Below are positions 30,201 to 37,230 of a stretch of DNA of 37,230 bases, one piece after another. The stretch spans positions 1 through 37,230 of the IMG/VR virus record IMGVR_UViG_3300024520_000226. One strand, 5' to 3'. The notes below the pieces were generated by a model, which had not been told where the DNA came from, did not search any database, and was given only the letters and a program-made list of their open reading frames with translations. Origin of the DNA: a virus. Within the stretch, counting starts at the first letter, position 1, and each line of letters begins with the position of its first letter. The position numbers were made by a program, and so were the translations under genes.

Positions 30201-31037
30201 CGCGGTTCGGACGCCAACACTATCAACATATCGGCACCTTCGACGCTGGGGCTTCCGCACAGGCTGCAAGGTGTCGATAAGATGGGCCAGCAAAAGCTTG
30301 GGGCACTCCACAAGATTGCCGCCGATCCCAAGTACGGTTACGACAACAAAGGGGCGCGCATATCAATCCAGAATGCTGGGAACACGTCCCTCGTAGATTT
30401 CGGGGCCACGTCAAACATCGATGACTTCCTGGGTGACCCATCCCAGTGGTTCGATCAGTTCGGGCAGCCACTTTCCCATGAAGCGTTGAACAGCAAGATC
30501 AAGAAGATGGGCGCTGCGAACGCCAGGGCTCGCAAGAAGAGCATCGGTGGTCTCTCACAGGATCTTTCGGATGCTGGACTGCGGGTCGATGACATAAGCC
30601 CAGGTCTGACCACCAGCGGATACATAGACAACTCCGCTGCCACATCGAAATACCCAAGGAATGCCGCTTTCATCCCGCCCGAAGTGGCGCGCACACTGGG
30701 AGAGATGGGCGATCACCTCAAGGATATACCCACCAACGGTCAGGGAACTAGGGAACTGCTGGAGCAGATCGAAAGTACGCCTGCAATAATGCGGCAACTT
30801 GACTCCCCTGCTATTAGGCAGAAGGTTCTAGATAAGATTGACCGGGACGAGAACTGGGCAGCCAGTACCGGGATGCGGACCAGCGCAGAGCTACAGAACC
30901 TTCGCAGAATATTTGCAGAAGGCGGGTTCAAGGCACTCCGCGCAGCAGTGGACGCAGGGAAGATTGCCCTGCCGGTAGCTGCGGCCGTGCTTGGTCTCAG
31001 TATCGGTGAAACACAGGACCGACAAAGTGCCGCTTAG
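27270..31037 (+). CDS. Giant polyvalent virion protein with ART-like segment
   Basis: The 1255-residue product starts at TTG 27270 (AGGT upstream). Recognisable regions follow. Residues about 345-530 (VLYHSGDKSI, AVTFLSDAPDWVVSKVARKLG, GHLAVFKVDADADVVRAIDP, TPFGVERGDYFTTESVSPEYTLTG) have the 'YH.G..FLSD.P..A..V' layout of ADP-ribosyltransferase-like folds. Residues about 705-790 (QAMDPNRPPTIGGTHDIWDG, DYELVLAVQRAND, QIQAASWA) resemble a domain in other large phage proteins. A hydrophobic C-terminal segment lies at about 1228-1246 (KIALPVAAAVLGLSIG). Pro-rich linkers separate blocks. It is probably packaged and injected. ART activity is unproven. Confidence 0.65.
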   Translation: MSLEDALRHAQQAGRERARGLSVQKPTLDQLTNFPQWVGRNTGEGVPQWRGLGGGIMGALRRSHAVGGLQAADVMPPQDAVMAPLPPEYSFTGGRNAVEGVPESDARLAAWEKDYIDRGGSWGGARIGEFLAPDILDVIPFGKAAGFVAGVAPKVGGALASIPLGAIPRGGKRTLNELDVKTLARASEGAEEIKLTEDGLRELANWDRGDTHSVVQPDGSIRYEHSGWRAVDVAQDGATIPSKEYAEQLHGLHTGELRAEDVSPKALRAWEDAGLLVRKPLRGTSPTPRAEASAGVRGPLVFEKGSGYVENPKKFTVDDVVSDIDSTNRKGEAERVKDEFDYDSTEDVIVLYHSGDKSIADDVHFGTEPNRGEWVREVLDGATDDQGAIDAIAREPAVTFLSDAPDWVVSKVARKLGKNDKDVTLEDVREHGHLAVFKVDADADVVRAIDPDSEGFTNATGRESYERWHETPLYSEGDVYTGEGRLSETPFGVERGDYFTTESVSPEYTLTGDGLVEFLQRKGVPLPEAPTPRAAAPATPPTPVSAANAPVAPYKGKFTDEVEDLRTMDSHADAYAVAKGQPHLRRVSADGTGDFVGAPLGVDTAARVRTMRDDYDKLVELGAERGADWYKRMGENATRLAGRNPKRTERFTKENAMTSPQATPRSNLGFQLQGHNALVSDSPRDIVHTGRQARQMADYHAGGPDGLSLKTGPFSQAMDPNRPPTIGGTHDIWDGRAMGYRSVGKDGKLRPWDAGFSENQHRFLDYELVLAVQRANDKKLLGRSDWDADQIQAASWAAVGGKDRLVGDASGKLYGGDLNRAMDAMSDTDFPPDFAVNATAEKIPSASGKHLPGMAGQSLDARRRYTNEASWIDEDGRDILYDAADRYQLPSEEYTGASLNPNTGILEHNPANQSRPLMAFDTVENEPKFFGQTVGRHGELAGHDQDALNSVEKFRSMMDAQEAGAWNQFTPVGQRGVRGSDANTINISAPSTLGLPHRLQGVDKMGQQKLGALHKIAADPKYGYDNKGARISIQNAGNTSLVDFGATSNIDDFLGDPSQWFDQFGQPLSHEALNSKIKKMGAANARARKKSIGGLSQDLSDAGLRVDDISPGLTTSGYIDNSAATSKYPRNAAFIPPEVARTLGEMGDHLKDIPTNGQGTRELLEQIESTPAIMRQLDSPAIRQKVLDKIDRDENWAASTGMRTSAELQNLRRIFAEGGFKALRAAVDAGKIALPVAAAVLGLSIGETQDRQSAA
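28123..28872 (+). repeat. 18-bp direct repeat at two linkers of the giant protein
   Basis: The same 18 bases (five C, A, six C, GCGCCG) occur at 28123-28140 and 28855-28872, 732 bases apart, a multiple of three. Both encode PTPRA within Pro/Ala-rich linkers. They bound the ART-like segment, as if that block were a cassette exchanged or inserted between linkers. Confidence 0.85.
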
Positions 31038-31218
31038 TCTTTTCAACATCGTCGAGCATCTTGCGCGTGATCGTACCGTTCTGGATCAGCGTACACAGTT
31101 TCTGTGCCCTGATATTGGGATGGAGGGATCGGTTGCGGTCAACAATATTGTTGATAACCCGCTCCGCAGGGGTCTCCCTTGCCCTGATTTGAGTTTCTTG
31201 TTCATCCCATCCAGCCAT
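30997..31218 (-). CDS. Candidate antisense small gene ahead of the large terminase
   Basis: A 73-codon frame on the minus strand fills the otherwise empty 201-base gap before the large terminase gene and overlaps the 3' end of the giant gene by 41 bases. The product is a plausible helical, basic protein (RARETPAERVINNIVDRNRS, RAQKLCTLIQNGTITRKML). No strong ribosome site is visible before ATG 31218. It would be the only leftward gene within the late region. A competing plus-strand frame (30991-31236) looks less like a protein. Confidence 0.4.
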   Translation of the reverse strand: MAGWDEQETQIRARETPAERVINNIVDRNRSLHPNIRAQKLCTLIQNGTITRKMLDDVEKTKRHFVGPVFHRY

Positions 31219-31238
31219 CTTGTGACGATACCATAATT

Positions 31239-32528
31239 ATGACCGCCATCCAAATTCCATACGAGCCCAGGCCCGCGCAGCAGGCGATCCATGACCTCTG
31301 TGATACGCATCGCTTTGGGGTCGCGGTGTGCCATCGGCGCTTCGGCAAGTCTGTGTGCTTTGCCAACGAACTGATACGCAGGGCACTGGCAACGGATAAG
31401 CCAGACTGGCGCGGGGCCTTCATCGGACCCACCTACTCCCAGGCCAAGAGCATCCTCTGGGATGAACTGAAGAGGTACACGAACACGCTGCCCCGCGAGT
31501 TTCTGAAGTTCAATGAGTCGGAGCTACGCATCGACTTCGCGAACGGGTCTCGGATCAGATTGTTTTCCAACGATCGGAAGGGCGACGATCTTCGCGGGCT
31601 CTACTTCGACACTGTGATCTTCGATGAGTTCGATCTCTGCTCGATGCGGACATGGACCGAGGCCGTGCGGCCCGCCATCTCCGACCGTCGAGGCGATGCC
31701 TACTTCATTGGGACATTCAAAGCGGTCTCTGGCCCGCTGGGTCAGGTCTTCGATACGGCAGGCACCAGCGATGACTGGTTCCGCAGGATCTACAAGGCCA
31801 GCGAGACGGGATACCTCGACGCGGATGAGCTTCGCTCCAACGAGTCGATCCTCTCGACCGAGGAGTATGCGCGGGAGTTTGAGTGCATCCGGGTCGCTGC
31901 CGTAAAGGGCGCGATCTTCGGGAAGGTGCTGCGCGAGATCGAGCAGGAGAAGCGGATAGGCAAGGTGCCCTACGACCCGGCAGTGAAGGTGGGAACCTCC
32001 TGGGATCTGGGCGTAGGCGACAGCACGGCAATATTTTTCTTTCAACAGGTAGGGATGGAGGTCCGCCTCATCGACTATCTGGAGAACAGCGGCGAGGGTC
32101 TCGCCTACTACGCCCGCGAGCTTCAGAACAAGCCCTATGTCTATGGCGAGCATATAGCCCCCCACGATATCGGTGTCCGAGAACTCGGCACCGGCCGATC
32201 CCGGCTGGAGGTGGCTCAGGAGTTGGGGATCAACTTCCGGGTACTGCCGCGGGTATCGCAGAGCGGGCGCAGTGAGATCGACGAACGGATTGATGCGGGG
32301 CGCAGGCTGCTCCCCAGGTGCTGGATCGACGAAGAGAAGTGCGCGAAGGGGCTTGAGGCCCTGCGCTCATGGCACCGTGCCGAGAACGTCCGCACCGGAG
32401 AGCTTCATCCGACCCCGGTCCACGATTGGGCGAGTCATGGGGCGGATGCCTTCACCTATCTCGCGATGGGACTGCGAGAGCAGAGGACAGTTAATCGGCC
32501 CAAGGTGGCCGCTGGATGGGTGACCTGA
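31239..32528 (+). CDS. terL: Terminase large subunit
   Basis: The 429-residue packaging motor has a Walker A CHRRFGKS (31-38), a Walker B VIFDE (126-130), and a C-terminal RNase H-like nuclease with SWDLGVGDST (D256), HD at 309-310 and HDWASHGADAFTYLA near the end. It cuts concatemers and pumps DNA through the portal. Length is normal for compact TerL. No clear Shine-Dalgarno precedes ATG 31239 (the sequence is AT-rich: ccataatt). Its stop overlaps the portal start (TGATG). Confidence 0.95.
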   Translation: MTAIQIPYEPRPAQQAIHDLCDTHRFGVAVCHRRFGKSVCFANELIRRALATDKPDWRGAFIGPTYSQAKSILWDELKRYTNTLPREFLKFNESELRIDFANGSRIRLFSNDRKGDDLRGLYFDTVIFDEFDLCSMRTWTEAVRPAISDRRGDAYFIGTFKAVSGPLGQVFDTAGTSDDWFRRIYKASETGYLDADELRSNESILSTEEYAREFECIRVAAVKGAIFGKVLREIEQEKRIGKVPYDPAVKVGTSWDLGVGDSTAIFFFQQVGMEVRLIDYLENSGEGLAYYARELQNKPYVYGEHIAPHDIGVRELGTGRSRLEVAQELGINFRVLPRVSQSGRSEIDERIDAGRRLLPRCWIDEEKCAKGLEALRSWHRAENVRTGELHPTPVHDWASHGADAFTYLAMGLREQRTVNRPKVAAGWVT

Positions 32529-34792
32529 TGGGTGTCGGATACGGTGGAGATGTGAAGAGCGAGCAAGAGGTGGCCGAGGAGCGACCGGACTACCTGGGCA
32601 GCCAGAGGCTCCTGGGCGTGATCCGATCCGAGATCGACAGCAGTGCAGGGTGGACGGGTTCAAAGCTCTCCAAGGCCCGCAGGCAGACGCTGAACGAGTA
32701 TTTTGGCAATGCGCGGGGCGACGAACGTGCGGGACGCTCCCAGGTCATCAGTCGGATCACATTTGAACAGGTCGAGCAGTTGCTGCCGAGCCTGATGGAG
32801 ATTTTCACCAGCGGTGCCGAGACGGCACGGTTCACTGCCCGGAACCCGGAGGACGAAGAGGTTGCCCAGCAGGCGACCGATGCGGTGAATTACGTCTTCA
32901 ACGAGAACGAGGGCTTCATGGCCCTCTACACGATGATGAAGGACTCGCTGATTCAGCGGAACGGCATCGTCAAGGTCTACTGGGACACGTCGAGCGAGGG
33001 GTTCTTTGAGACCTACGAGGGGAAGACCCTGGAGGAGGTGATCCTCCTCGAAAGCGATGCCGACTTCGACTTCAAAGAGGCCACCGAGCAAATCTGGCAG
33101 GGCGAGGAACTGGTGGATCTGCCGGAGGACGTGGACCCGGAGACCATCGACCCCAATCTGCTCCGCTTCACGATCAAGGGCATACGCCGCCCCAACGATG
33201 GGCGCGTGAAGATCGAGAACGTGGCCCCCGAGAACTTCCTGATTAACCGGGACGCTAAGTCCCTGACCGATGGATCGTGCCGCTTTGCGGCGCAGCGCAT
33301 CGAGACCACCATATCCCAACTTCTGGCCTGGGGGTTCGACCCTCAACAGGTGAAGTCGCTTCCCTCGTCGAATGCTTCAGGCGGGAGCCTGGGCGAGTAC
33401 AACGTCCGCGCATCGCAGGATGACGCTTCCCCGTTCTCCACAGGCGACCGGAGCGACAGTGAGCGACCCGTAACGATCTACGAGTGCTTCGTCTTGGTTG
33501 ATCGGGACGGGGATGGGATTTCGGAGTGGTGGCGGGTCTGTGTCGGTGGCGATTACGCATCCACACTGCTCGCAGAGGACACGGTCGAGGGTCACCCCTT
33601 CGCCTCAATCACTCCGATTCCCGTCCCCCACCGTTGGTCCGGCCTCTCGATTGCCGACACGGTCTCGGACATTCAGAACATCAACACCACTCTCTGGCGG
33701 CAGTACCTCGATAGCCTCTACCTGAACACAGACCCCCGCACGGTTGTGCTTTCCCAGGGTAGTGGTGATACCGCGCTCCCGATGGCGAACCTCGACCAGT
33801 TGCTGGATGCGCGTCCGGGTGGATATGTCGAGGAGTACGCACCCGGAGCAATCCGCACCCTGCAAACGCCCAGCAACGGGCAGGACATGATCCCGGCACT
33901 GACCCTCCACCAGCAGATGCTGAAGAGCCGCACCGGGATATCACCGGAGGGGAACGGAATCTCCCCCGATGCGGTGAACAAGACGGCGCTGGGAGTGATG
34001 GTCGAGAGTTCTGCCGCAGCGCAGAGGCTGACCATGTACGCGAGGATCTTCGCCGACACCGGCATCAAGCGGATGTTTGAGTTGATCTACCGGGCTCTGC
34101 TGCTCCATGTCGGCAAGGAGTTTATGATCAAGCTCCGAGGGGAGTGGACTCCAGTCAACCCGAGCGACTGGGCGACCAACCTCGACTGCCGGATCAATGT
34201 GGGCCTGGGTCATGGATCGAGGATGGAGCGGATCAGCAACCTCCAGACGATCGCATCCCTGCAAGAGAAGCTCACATCGGTTGGCCTCTCCAATATGGTG
34301 ACCCCCGAGAACGCTTACGAGACCGCAACCTCCCTGGTCGAGGCGCTTGGATTCAAGGATGCGTCACGGTTCGTGACCGATCCCAGTATCGCGCCCCCAC
34401 AGGAGCCGAAGCGCGACCCGGCCCAGGAGGCGATCGAGGCCCAGCAGCAGATCGAGATCATGCGCGTAGAACTGGACCGTCAGAAGATGGAAGTGGACCG
34501 CTTCAAGGCACTCGCGGACGCGAAGAGCAAAGAGGTGGGTCACGAACTGGATGTAGCGAAGCTTCGGATGGAAGGTGCGCGTATCCCGATGGATGATCCG
34601 AGCTTCAACTTCCCACCGCCCCCACCGCCCTCCATGCCTCCCCCGCCTCCCATGCCACCGATGGGTATGCCACCGCAGATGCCACCCCAGGGACCACCAC
34701 CCGGTATGCCTCCGCAGGGGCCACCGGCAGGCGCAGCACCGATGGCAGAAATCGACCCGGCAATCCTAGGCGCACTTGAGGGAGGCATCTGA
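32528..34792 (+). CDS. Portal protein (P22/SU10-type)
   Basis: The 754-residue product contains the podovirus portal layout. A helical crown/wing start has SRITFEQVEQLLPSLMEIFTS and GFMALYTMMKDSLIQRNGI. A central part includes VKIENVAPENFLINRDAKSL and YECFVLVDRDGDGISEWWRV, and GLSIADTVSDIQNINTTLWR follows. The stem region lies near NKTALGVMVESSAAAQRLTM. A C-terminal helical barrel leads into an unusual Pro/Met/Gly-rich tail (residues about 695-740). The portal forms the DNA entry channel at one capsid vertex. ATG 32528 overlaps the terminase stop and is preferred over 32516. Confidence 0.92.
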   Translation: MGVGYGGDVKSEQEVAEERPDYLGSQRLLGVIRSEIDSSAGWTGSKLSKARRQTLNEYFGNARGDERAGRSQVISRITFEQVEQLLPSLMEIFTSGAETARFTARNPEDEEVAQQATDAVNYVFNENEGFMALYTMMKDSLIQRNGIVKVYWDTSSEGFFETYEGKTLEEVILLESDADFDFKEATEQIWQGEELVDLPEDVDPETIDPNLLRFTIKGIRRPNDGRVKIENVAPENFLINRDAKSLTDGSCRFAAQRIETTISQLLAWGFDPQQVKSLPSSNASGGSLGEYNVRASQDDASPFSTGDRSDSERPVTIYECFVLVDRDGDGISEWWRVCVGGDYASTLLAEDTVEGHPFASITPIPVPHRWSGLSIADTVSDIQNINTTLWRQYLDSLYLNTDPRTVVLSQGSGDTALPMANLDQLLDARPGGYVEEYAPGAIRTLQTPSNGQDMIPALTLHQQMLKSRTGISPEGNGISPDAVNKTALGVMVESSAAAQRLTMYARIFADTGIKRMFELIYRALLLHVGKEFMIKLRGEWTPVNPSDWATNLDCRINVGLGHGSRMERISNLQTIASLQEKLTSVGLSNMVTPENAYETATSLVEALGFKDASRFVTDPSIAPPQEPKRDPAQEAIEAQQQIEIMRVELDRQKMEVDRFKALADAKSKEVGHELDVAKLRMEGARIPMDDPSFNFPPPPPPSMPPPPPMPPMGMPPQMPPQGPPPGMPPQGPPAGAAPMAEIDPAILGALEGGI

Positions 34793-35253
34793 TGGCAGTG
34801 AAGAAGAGCGCACAGAAGAAGAAGGCGGCAAGGGCAAAAGTGAACCGCAGAGCGGAAGAACCCGAGCCCGAGGTAGTCCAAGCCGCGCCACCAAAGCAAC
34901 CCACCGCATTCACACCCGAGACGCTTGGACGCGAGGCGCAGTATCTCCTCGAAAACGAGACCTTCGTGCTTGCCCTGAACTATGTCGAAAGCCGCGCCCT
35001 CTCGGAGTGCCGGGTAGCGACCAATGCAGAGGAAGCGTTCCGGGGGACACTCAAGAGCCAAGCGGTACAGGACATTCGCGCAACGCTCCACGCATACATC
35101 GCCCAGGGAGAGGCCGAGGCAGACCGGGCCTCCAAGGCACGCGAGGCAGTGAAGCAGTCGAGCGAAGAGGATCAGATGTTCCGCAGCTACCAGATGGCCG
35201 CTGCGGCAGCGCGTGAAGAAGCTGACGGTCAATACACGAACGGGAGGCAATGA
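34792..35253 (+). CDS. Small head-region protein between portal and scaffold
   Basis: The 153-residue protein has a Lys/Arg-rich N-terminus (KKSAQKKKAARAKVNRR), a Pro/Glu linker, and a helical domain (LLENETFVLALNYVESRALS, AVQDIRATLHAYIAQGEAEA). Short proteins with an 'LLENE.F..AL' helix are often found between portal and scaffold genes in podoviruses; their role is unclear, perhaps head assembly. It overlaps the portal stop by one base (TGATG). Confidence 0.65.
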   Translation: MAVKKSAQKKKAARAKVNRRAEEPEPEVVQAAPPKQPTAFTPETLGREAQYLLENETFVLALNYVESRALSECRVATNAEEAFRGTLKSQAVQDIRATLHAYIAQGEAEADRASKAREAVKQSSEEDQMFRSYQMAAAAAREEADGQYTNGRQ

Positions 35254-36260
35254 TGGCAGAAGCAGAGTCAGAGTTCGTTTCACAGAAGTCATTCGACGGC
35301 GCGCTAGATGATGCGGCGCAGGGATTTTTCAACCTCGCTAAGGGTGAGCCAGCCGCGGCTGCCACCCCCGAGCCACAGGCCGCTGAAGAGTCCGATCCAG
35401 TAGCAGAGGCCCAGGCCGATGAGGTGGTAGAGCAGCAGGAGCCCGAGCCCGAGGCGGAAGAGGTTGCGGCGGGTGAGGGTGAAGAGCAATCCTTTGTCGA
35501 GGTGATGGTCGATGGCAGGGCCACCGAAGTCCCGCTCAATGAACTGATCGCGGGCTATCACCGTGAGTCCGACTACACCAGGAAGGCTCAGGAGTTGGGC
35601 GAGGACCGGCGCAAGGTCGAGGCTTACGCGCAGAGTGTCACCCGGGATCAGGCCGCTGCCGCAGAGCGGATGAACGCCGTGGCGCAGCAACTTCAGGCGG
35701 AACTCGCGAACCACAGGGAAGACCCGCGAGAGCTTGAGGCACTGAGGGTCCAGAACCCAGGCGAGTATGCCGCGAGGATGCAGGACAACCAGCGCAGAGA
35801 CCAGATGCTTCAGATGGCCTATCAGGAGCAGAACGCGCTGAACCAGCAGGCCAGACAGGAACAGATACCGCGAGCGATTGCAGAGCTTCAGTCGATGGAG
35901 CCAGCGTTCGCGAAAGACTTTGATACCACCTACGAACAGGTCGGACGGTGGATCACGTCTCCAACGGGAGGAGGTCTCTCAGCGGAGAATTGGAATCAGG
36001 TAGTAGATCCCCGTCAAGTCCTCATCGCCTACAAAGCAATGCTGGCCGATGAGCAAGGCATGACGGTAAGGGAAGCGACTCCTCGAATCCGTAAGAAACT
36101 CTCAACGATGCCCAAGGTTCGGGCCGGGGTTCCTGTAGATCCCGGGCAACGCGAACAGTCGGCTTTCAACGAGAGTGTCAGCGCAATGAAAACGGACAGT
36201 TCTCTCGACGCGATCGCAAATGCGTTCCTGCGCCGAGAGCAACTAAATAAAACGAGGTAA
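35253..36260 (+). CDS. Scaffolding protein
   Basis: The product (335 residues from ATG 35253) has an acidic, Glu/Pro-rich N-terminal half (EEVAAGEGEEQSFVEVMVDG). VPLNELIAGYHRESDYTRKAQE then leads into a long helical region (residues about 110-200), and the C-terminus is basic (FLRREQLNKTR), as needed to contact the capsid protein. This pattern is the common scaffold type upstream of major capsid genes. Two tandem ATGs exist (35250 and 35253); GGGAGG is five bases before the second, which is preferred. The protein guides capsid assembly and leaves the head. Confidence 0.85.
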   Translation: MAEAESEFVSQKSFDGALDDAAQGFFNLAKGEPAAAATPEPQAAEESDPVAEAQADEVVEQQEPEPEAEEVAAGEGEEQSFVEVMVDGRATEVPLNELIAGYHRESDYTRKAQELGEDRRKVEAYAQSVTRDQAAAAERMNAVAQQLQAELANHREDPRELEALRVQNPGEYAARMQDNQRRDQMLQMAYQEQNALNQQARQEQIPRAIAELQSMEPAFAKDFDTTYEQVGRWITSPTGGGLSAENWNQVVDPRQVLIAYKAMLADEQGMTVREATPRIRKKLSTMPKVRAGVPVDPGQREQSAFNESVSAMKTDSSLDAIANAFLRREQLNKTR

Positions 36261-36266
36261 ATACCA

Positions 36267-37230
36267 ATGGCCCAAACACTGGCCCGCACCACAACGTCTA
36301 ACGTCGTAAACCGAGAGGATCTTGGAGACCTGATCTCCAATATCGCACCGTCCGAGACGCCTCTACTTTCGGCGGCGAAGACGCTCACCGCAACGAACAC
36401 ATACCACGAGTGGCTCACCGACAACCTTGGCACGCCCGCGAACAATGCGGTCGCGGAAGGTGCTGTGGCGGGCACACCAGACGATCTGCACACCCAGACA
36501 AGACTGGGGAACTTCACGCAGATCAGCAGGAAGGTCTACGGAGTGTCGAACACGATGGAGTCGGTAGACTCGGCTGGCTTCGATTCGGCAATCGCCTACG
36601 CAGCAGCCAAGGCGGCTCGCGAGTTGAAGACCGATGTGGACTTCGCCATCTGCGCGGGCGACCAAGTAGGCGCGCATGGTTCGGGTACGCGCACTTCGGC
36701 AAGCCTGAACGCATGGATCACCAACGCAAGCCGGGATACGACAACTGGCGCAGACCCTGTGGGGGCTAACGGTACTGCCGTTGACACCCAGAGCAGTTCC
36801 ACCCGCCCCTTCTCGGAAGGTCTACTGACCGATGTGATCGAGCAGTGCTGGACGGACGGCGGAAAGCCGAGCCTGATCGTGGCTGGCCCGAAGCAACGCG
36901 GAGTGTTCAGCCAGTTTGATGGTCTGAATACGGCAGCCGGAACCAGTGGCAACAGCACGGCGCGTAGTGATCGGGCAAGTCGCACGATCATGGGCACCGC
37001 CGAAGTCTACGTCAGCAACTACGGGCAGCTTTCCGTAGTGGCATCGCGCCACATCCGGCAGAAGGCCAGCGTCGATACCGATGTTTGGCTGATCGACCCC
37101 GAGAACATTGGGGTGGCGTTCCTGCGGCCTTGGCAGGAGCAGGAACTGGCGGTAACGGGTGACGGCAGGGATCGGATGATGACGGTCGAGTGGACGTTGC
37201 AGATGACTACCCCCAACGCCCACGGTCAGG
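36267..37230 (+). CDS. Major capsid protein, SU10/DUF5309 type (runs off right end)
   Basis: The gene begins at ATG 36267 and is open to the window edge (321 codons); five more codons and a stop are at the left end, giving 326 residues. Near the N-terminus, NIAPSETPLLSAAKTLTATN and TYHEWLTDNLGTPANNAVAEG show the typical 'P.ETP..S......A....EW.TD.L..P..NA..EG' of the SU10 major capsid (DUF5309) family. LIVAGPKQRGVFSQFDG and VYVSNYGQLSVVASRHI are later family-like segments. It forms the HK97-fold icosahedral shell. It follows the scaffold gene directly and probably has the strongest late expression. Confidence 0.93.
   Translation, partial: MAQTLARTTTSNVVNREDLGDLISNIAPSETPLLSAAKTLTATNTYHEWLTDNLGTPANNAVAEGAVAGTPDDLHTQTRLGNFTQISRKVYGVSNTMESVDSAGFDSAIAYAAAKAARELKTDVDFAICAGDQVGAHGSGTRTSASLNAWITNASRDTTTGADPVGANGTAVDTQSSSTRPFSEGLLTDVIEQCWTDGGKPSLIVAGPKQRGVFSQFDGLNTAAGTSGNSTARSDRASRTIMGTAEVYVSNYGQLSVVASRHIRQKASVDTDVWLIDPENIGVAFLRPWQEQELAVTGDGRDRMMTVEWTLQMTTPNAHGQ
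37105..37230. repeat. Terminal direct repeat, right copy
   Basis: This is identical to 15-140. It lies at the 3' part of the capsid gene; the sequence continues at the left copy. The point is the join of a circular map or a concatemer overlap, not a regulatory repeat. Confidence 0.95.

Noticed and set aside
30991-31236. Rightward 81-codon frame before the large terminase
   Set aside because: Its translation is Leu/Pro/Val-rich without protein-like patterning, its start lies inside the giant gene, and the opposing minus-strand frame looks more like a protein.
31524-32165. Minus-strand 213-codon frame opposite the large terminase
   Set aside because: It lies entirely opposite conserved terminase motifs and has no start context or neighbours on that strand.
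1-37230. T7-like physical terminal repeats
   Set aside because: The repeat lies within the capsid coding sequence and restores the frame when joined, which fits circular or concatemeric sequence better than packaged terminal repeats.
1-37230. CRISPR array, insertion sequence or integrase
   Set aside because: No regularly spaced repeats of suitable length, no transposase motifs and no tyrosine or serine recombinase signature were seen on either strand.

Overview
The window is one near-complete genome of a tailed, podovirus-type phage (Caudoviricetes). It encodes large terminase, portal, scaffold, an SU10/DUF5309-type major capsid protein, adaptor, tail nozzle, ejection proteins and tail fibres, with no tail tube, sheath or tape-measure gene. 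The capsid gene runs off the right end and is completed at the left end: bases 15-140 repeat bases 37105-37230 exactly (126 bp). The unit is therefore circular, or cut from a concatemer, and about 37.1 kb long. A spanin-type lipoprotein, an M15 endolysin and Sec-type signal peptides point to a Gram-negative host. A marine or other sulfated-glycan-rich habitat is an inference from the secreted sulfatase. I see no integrase, RNA polymerase or DNA polymerase.

Layout. Two transcription units diverge from 22341-22448 and converge at 17562-17612. The rightward unit starts with a Cro/CI-like regulator (22449), apparently leaderless. It continues with a replication initiator, a helicase-loader-like protein, a ParB-like/2OG-oxygenase fusion, a RusA resolvase and small unknowns (to 26538). 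Packaging and head genes follow: candidate small terminase, a 1255-residue polyvalent protein, large terminase, portal, scaffold and capsid (to 37230). Reading continues at base 1 with four consecutive genes carrying signal peptides, including a sulfatase (247-3915). Then come adaptor, nozzle, short fibre, ejection proteins and long fibre (to 14399), a lysis cassette with nested spanin-like genes (14400-15849), and a metallophosphoesterase and an HExxH protein (to 17561).

The leftward unit (22340 to 17613) holds thirteen short, mostly overlapping genes. Zinc-ribbon-like and unknown proteins come first, including reading frames of 27 and 55 codons. An OB-fold DUF3127 ssDNA-binding-type protein, a DUF1071/Sak3-type annealing protein and a Gp157-like protein follow, then two unknowns, a winged-helix protein and a C5-cytosine DNA methyltransferase. 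Nearly all genes are joined by ATGA, GTGA, TGATG or TAATG overlaps, so translational coupling is the rule.

Points of most interest: the secreted sulfatase and its signal-peptide neighbours inserted between capsid and connector genes; the ParB-like/2OG-oxygenase fusion in a genome that also carries a cytosine methyltransferase; the methyltransferase reading frame overlapped by a second, recognisable frame; and the giant protein with an ADP-ribosyltransferase-like segment bounded by two copies of an 18-bp repeat. All family names come from reading motifs by eye; no database search was run.
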